This document shows, one piece after another, positions 60,815-64,000 of a stretch of DNA of 64,000 bases; the stretch's first letter is position 1, and each line of letters opens with the position of its first letter. Source of the stretch: JACKAL01 sp964400355 (GTDB lineage Bacteria > Bdellovibrionota > Bdellovibrionia > Bdellovibrionales > JAGQZY01); contig CAYNTO010000002.1 of the NCBI GenBank assembly GCA_964400355.1, forward strand, positions 248,001 through 312,000, given 5' to 3'. Below the pieces are notes generated by a model, which saw only the letters and a list, made by a program, of their open reading frames with translations, searched no databases and was not told the DNA's origin. The translations under genes were made by a program, and so were the position numbers.

Positions 60815-61273
60815 TCAGTAGGAGGCCAGTCTTACAGGATCCATCGAATGAATGGTCGCCAGTTTTTCCGGCATTGGCCCTCTCACAAAAGATTCCCTTG
60901 CGCTGCGCTGGCCAAATTCTAATCGGAGATCTTCTATAAAAATATCTTGGGTGCGGTCGAGGCCTATGGCTTGGAGCTGCCCATGGAGCTCACAAAACAC
61001 AATGGAACCCGCACGGCGAATGCCGTAAAGATCGAACAATCCAGTGGTGTAAAATGTAATGGTAAAGTTTTTCTCATTGGAATCGATATAAAAATAGGAA
61101 CCTTGGGTTTTGTTTACAAATCCGTTGGCGCGATGATTGGCAATTATGGATTTGAGCGCCGCCAATGCCTGAGTTTTTTCGAGCTCAGAATAGTTTTTTG
61201 CACAAACCGCGTCTGCCGCTCTGGAAGCGGTAGAGGCAAAGAGGAATAAAAAAAGCAGGTGATAGGCGCGCAG
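60815..61273 (-). CDS. Secreted hypothetical protein with probable CTG start
   Basis: 152 aa. In-frame sequence begins after a TAA and has no ATG, GTG or TTG before a full signal peptide (RAYHLLFLFLFASTASRAADA). The only plausible start is CTG 61273, with AGGA 9 nt upstream. A shorter start at TTG 61165 would remove the signal peptide, so I prefer the CTG. The mature part has NYSELEKTQALAALKSII, FYIDSNEKNFTITFYTTG and CELHGQ; two Cys. No family recognised. Confidence 0.6.
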   Translation of the reverse strand: MRAYHLLFLFLFASTASRAADAVCAKNYSELEKTQALAALKSIIANHRANGFVNKTQGSYFYIDSNEKNFTITFYTTGLFDLYGIRRAGSIVFCELHGQLQAIGLDRTQDIFIEDLRLEFGQRSARESFVRGPMPEKLATIHSMDPVRLASY

Positions 61274-61330
61274 ATTGTTTTTTCCTGTATTTATTTAGAA
61301 TAACCGGAAAATCGCGGACTCGCGACACTC

Positions 61331-61349
61331 TGGGGCCGAGGTGGCCCCA
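61331..61349 (-). terminator. Hairpin after the thioredoxin-like gene
   Basis: TGGGGCC-GAGGT-GGCCCCA, a 7-bp GC stem, 12 nt after the stop codon at 61361 (minus strand). A second small hairpin (TCGCG-GACT-CGCGA) followed by TTTT lies just beyond. Weak U-tract, so termination is plausible but not sure. Confidence 0.45.
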
Positions 61350-61360
61350 TTTGAGACGAA

Positions 61361-61965
61361 TTAATCGTTTTTTAGCTTTCGAAGTTCCGCACATGGCAAC
61401 CAGGCCTCTACGCGACGAATTTGCTTTCCCGTGCGCGAGTAAAAGAGAAGAGTGGGTGTTTGGCGCACATTAAAAAAATTTTCAGCTTTTTTCCCACCAT
61501 AAAGAAGAAGGCCATCGAGCGAGGTCTTTTTAGCCTCTTTGCTCAGTTCACGTTTGCTGCCAAAAACCCCAATACTCACAACTCTGGTGTCTTCGGGCAG
61601 GCAGGCGAGATCTTTTTTTTGCCGAGCACAGCTGGGGCAGTTGGGCTGAAAAAAATAGAGCACAAAAGCTNNNNNNNNNNNNNNNNNNNNNNNNNNNNNN
61701 NNNNNNNNNNNNNNNNNNNNNNNNNNNNNNNNNNNNNNNNNNNNNNNNNNNNNNNNNNNNNNNNNNNNNNTTTTTGCCGAGCACAGCTGGGGCAGTTGGG
61801 CTGAAAAAAATAGAGCACAAAAGCTTGATCCGAGGGCAGAGAGTGCTGAGCAAAAGATTGTAACCCTTCAAATTTAATAGACTTAATAGATTCCGCCGCG
61901 AGGGCGGAAGAAGCACTAGCACTACTAAGGCTAAGCAGAGTGTACAATTTTAATATAAATTCCAT
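61361..61965 (-). CDS. Secreted thioredoxin-fold protein, interrupted by an assembly gap
   Basis: The two halves lie on either side of a 100-N block. Removing the Ns and one copy of a 55-bp duplicated end (155 bp) leaves 450 bp, an uninterrupted frame of 149 aa plus stop. Signal peptide starts MEFILKLYTLLSLSSAS (ATG 61965, AGGA 5 nt upstream). FFQPNCPSCARQK carries the redox CxxC (NCPSC), and RQTPTLLFYSRTG the cis-Pro loop of the thioredoxin fold. Role: periplasmic disulfide or thiol transfer, inferred. Not a real frameshift. Confidence 0.75.
61671..61770. other. 100-N scaffold gap flanked by a 55-bp identical overlap
   Basis: 61616-61670 and 61771-61825 are identical 55-bp sequences on either side of the Ns. 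An exact 55-bp end overlap is what a 55-mer assembly graph leaves when two contigs are scaffolded without being merged. The real genome most likely has only one copy and no gap. Confidence 0.85.
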
Positions 61966-62052
61966 CGCCATCCTAAAAATGATTTGACCAACACTACAGT
62001 AGCGATTTACTAATTGCAACATATTTGCAATTACCGACATGATGGGAGTTTT

Positions 62053-62664
62053 ATGAAATTATTTATCGCAGTAGCACTAATGAGCATTCTCGTCGGTTGC
62101 GAAACCAGCTCGGTCCCCGAGACAGCAACTGAGAGCCAAGGTGCCGCCGATGTGGATGACACTGGTGGTGGCACATCGACAGTTGCAATTGCGCCGCAAT
62201 ACTTTCAGGGAACTCAGCTTGTGAATCGAAACGTAACCAGTACCTGCTTTGTGGAGGTGACTGTATCTGCCGACGGCGCCACTGTGGATATGCGAGCTAT
62301 CGTCACACACCCGCACAAAGTTCAAGAGGATCCCGCAACGGCTTTAGTCGGAGTGGGCGTCCAACTCCAACAAAAATTTCTCGGCGGCAGTATTCAGGCA
62401 AACGGCTATGCCTATGAAGATGCCACTCCTAGTGCGCCGATCAAACAGGTCATTTTATTTGGAGACGCAACCAGTCCGTTTAAGGATATGCGCGCGGCAC
62501 TCTTTCACGACGGGCATCACGATCCAGTAAGATGTGGGAATCTTGAACTCAAAACGGGAGCGGATGCAGTACCGGTAGTGGAGATGTATGCGGAGTTTGC
62601 CGAAATGGTAGAAAATCTGACCGGTGAACATTCTGATGATCACGAGGGTCACGACCACGACTAA
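62053..62664 (+). CDS. Secreted lipoprotein with His-rich C-terminus
   Basis: 203 aa from ATG 62053 (lipobox LVGC, Cys15). The central part is beta-rich (TCFVEVTVSADGATVDMRAI, HPHKV, GVGVQLQQKF) and includes FHDGHHDPVRCG. The last ~12 residues are His/Asp-rich (HSDDHEGHDHD), a candidate metal site. GGAG lies before the ATG. It precedes the TonB-dependent receptor gene by 13 bp, so the two are probably one operon for metal uptake. Confidence 0.7.
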   Translation: MKLFIAVALMSILVGCETSSVPETATESQGAADVDDTGGGTSTVAIAPQYFQGTQLVNRNVTSTCFVEVTVSADGATVDMRAIVTHPHKVQEDPATALVGVGVQLQQKFLGGSIQANGYAYEDATPSAPIKQVILFGDATSPFKDMRAALFHDGHHDPVRCGNLELKTGADAVPVVEMYAEFAEMVENLTGEHSDDHEGHDHD

Positions 62665-62677
62665 CGATTGAGTGTGT

Positions 62678-64000
62678 ATGCTGGCTCTACTGTTTGACAT
62701 TATTGTGGTCCTCAGCGCCCCATCGTGGGCGCAACCCGCTTTTGAACCGACAGAAAAGCACGAGGAGCATCACGAAGGCGACGATCACTCCCAAGATTTG
62801 CCGCGAGCGTTTAAGCCGATCATAATTTACGCACACAAATCTATCGACTCTCATCGCCACGACACTACGGATCGAATCCAGGTGATGGACCACGAAAAAA
62901 TTAAAAAATCTCGTGCCAATTCTCTTGCTGAATTGGTCGATGAACAGCCGGGAATTGATACCCAGGATTACTGCGTCAACTGTGGTGCCAAACGGCTCAC
63001 CATCAACGGAATGCGCGGCGAGCACACATCTATACTGGTCGATGGCATTCCCCTTTATTCCTCTGTGACATCGGTGTATGGACTCGACACGATTCCATCA
63101 CTGGCTATAGAAGAGATCGAAGTTATGCGCGGCTCTGGCAGCGCGCTGATCAATCCAGAGGCGATTGGTGGAGCGCTCAATTTGTTCTCTCTCTCTCCTC
63201 AACAAAGTGGAGGTCAGTGGCGCTCCACAATTGGAAGCTATCAAAGCCACGCCCATGAACTTCTTTACAATCAGGTCAATGAGCGCAACCGTTGGAGCCT
63301 CGGCGTTGAATACAACGGCACCAAAGCGTGGGATGTGGACAAAAACGGTGTGAGTGAATCGCCAAATCGCGAGCGCGTATCATTTTTTGGGAAAAACACC
63401 TGGACGATCAGTGATCGCTTGCAGTGGGCAGTGCGTTTGGGCCATGCCGACTTAGAAATTATCGGCGGCAACACGGAAAAGTTTCGGCCACCCGGGGTAA
63501 CGCCCACGCAGGCCGACGATTTGGATTTTGTTGGCGGCGATGTGCGCCTGCCCTTTGTTGGACAACTTGGAGAAATCACCGACTATCTCAAAATTCGTCG
63601 CAGCGAAGGCACCTCGAAGCTCCAATATGTGATCGATCCCACCAGCGCGTTTGAATTCAACGTGGGTGCGAGCTACTACACACAAGATTCGCTGTACGCC
63701 CATGGATTTGATTACGATACCCGAAATGCAGTGCTCTATTCGGACCTGCGCTGGAACAAACAGCTCAACACAAGCCATGCGCTCCTTTTTGGAGTTTCCC
63801 ATCGCAAAGAAATACTGCGCTCCGATTCGCAAATCATGTATGAGCAAAATGGATTGGCCAAAGACAATTTTAACTATGGTTCCACTGCTGTGTTTGCGCA
63901 ACATGAATGGATTTTGGGTAGCGACTGGGAAGTTCTCTCGGCCCTTCGCGCCGATCGTGTCTCGAATCGCTGGTTATCGCTAAACTCTATAGAGAAAACA
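62678..64000 (+). CDS. TonB-dependent receptor, 5' part (runs off the window)
   Basis: At least 441 aa, open to the window end. Signal peptide (MLALLFDIIVVLSAPSWA), then a His-rich segment (KHEEHHEGDDH), a TonB-box-like PIIIYAHKS, and the plug domain: ANSLAELVDEQPGI, DYCVNCGAKRLTINGMRGE (a CxxC in the plug), SILVDGIPLYSS, EIEVMRGSGSALINPEAIGG. Then beta-barrel strands begin. Outer-membrane active transport powered by TonB. His-rich N-terminus and neighbouring lipoprotein suggest Zn or another metal, or a metal-chelate, as the substrate. Start chosen at ATG 62678. Confidence 0.88.
   Translation, partial: MLALLFDIIVVLSAPSWAQPAFEPTEKHEEHHEGDDHSQDLPRAFKPIIIYAHKSIDSHRHDTTDRIQVMDHEKIKKSRANSLAELVDEQPGIDTQDYCVNCGAKRLTINGMRGEHTSILVDGIPLYSSVTSVYGLDTIPSLAIEEIEVMRGSGSALINPEAIGGALNLFSLSPQQSGGQWRSTIGSYQSHAHELLYNQVNERNRWSLGVEYNGTKAWDVDKNGVSESPNRERVSFFGKNTWTISDRLQWAVRLGHADLEIIGGNTEKFRPPGVTPTQADDLDFVGGDVRLPFVGQLGEITDYLKIRRSEGTSKLQYVIDPTSAFEFNVGASYYTQDSLYAHGFDYDTRNAVLYSDLRWNKQLNTSHALLFGVSHRKEILRSDSQIMYEQNGLAKDNFNYGSTAVFAQHEWILGSDWEVLSALRADRVSNRWLSLNSIEKT

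Noticed and set aside
61616..61825. Tandem duplication in the thioredoxin-like gene
   Set aside because: The duplicate is exactly 55 bp and flanks an exact 100-N gap, which points to scaffolding, not biology.
1..64000. CRISPR arrays, integrases, transposases or phage genes
   Set aside because: No direct-repeat/spacer array and no recombinase motifs were seen on either strand.

Overview
The window looks like a chromosomal segment of a motile Gram-negative bacterium with about 50% GC. It carries many Sec, Tat and lipoprotein signal peptides, an O-antigen/exopolysaccharide locus, flagellar stator genes and a TonB-dependent receptor. The mix of secreted hydrolases, small secreted hypotheticals and a bacteriophytochrome would fit a Bdellovibrionota-like organism. 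No rRNA or tRNA is present to confirm this, so the taxonomy is inference. A 100-N block at 61671-61770 shows that this is a draft scaffold.

Region 1 (1-22.5 kb) is a surface polysaccharide locus. It holds the complete dTDP-L-rhamnose pathway, split as rmlB-rmlA and rmlC-rmlD on either side of a glycosyltransferase cassette. It also holds wecB and galE, about eight glycosyltransferases (GT2, GT4, GT8-like, GT61), an RgpF-type protein, an FkbM methyltransferase, a polysaccharide deacetylase, an O-antigen ligase/polymerase, a polyprenyl-phosphate sugar transferase and a UPF0104-type membrane protein. The first 9 kb are visibly more AT-rich than the rest, as expected of an exchangeable O-antigen cassette.

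Region 2 (22.5-47.6 kb) is housekeeping and envelope genes: a Na+/H+ antiporter-family protein, a His/Cys-rich lipoprotein, a Tat-exported PhoX/DUF839 protein, a coiled-coil SH3 protein, endonuclease I, an SSS symporter, UvrC, RNase HI, an acyl-ACP thioesterase, an RluA-type pseudouridine synthase, an S9 peptidase, methyltransferases, SrkA, MotAB, an ABC-F ATPase, an SleB-like hydrolase and a dicarboxylate/amino-acid symporter. Between the antiporter/lipoprotein genes and the PhoX gene lie two hairpin elements. They share an identical 71-bp core but have unrelated long inverted arms, and each sits directly after the 3' end of a gene.

Region 3 (47.6-53.5 kb) is a signalling block. One strand carries an ECF sigma factor, a four-TM putative anti-sigma factor, a bacteriophytochrome hybrid kinase and heme oxygenase. 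Divergently, a three-gene metal module follows (beta-barrel-like protein, HMA protein, MerT-like membrane protein). The divergent intergenic region contains two matched promoter-like sites, TTGTCACAA-N14-TCGTA, one facing each way.

Region 4 (53.5-64 kb) holds secreted proteins, including a CHAP/NlpC-like lipoprotein, and a tightly overlapping five-gene operon: radical SAM, SDR, methyltransferase-like, PLP-aminotransferase-like and twitch/radical SAM. I cannot assign this operon to any known pathway, and it is the best candidate here for an undescribed biosynthetic system. The window ends with a thioredoxin-like gene split by an artificial assembly gap, a His-tailed lipoprotein and the 5' part of a TonB-dependent receptor with a His-rich N-terminus.
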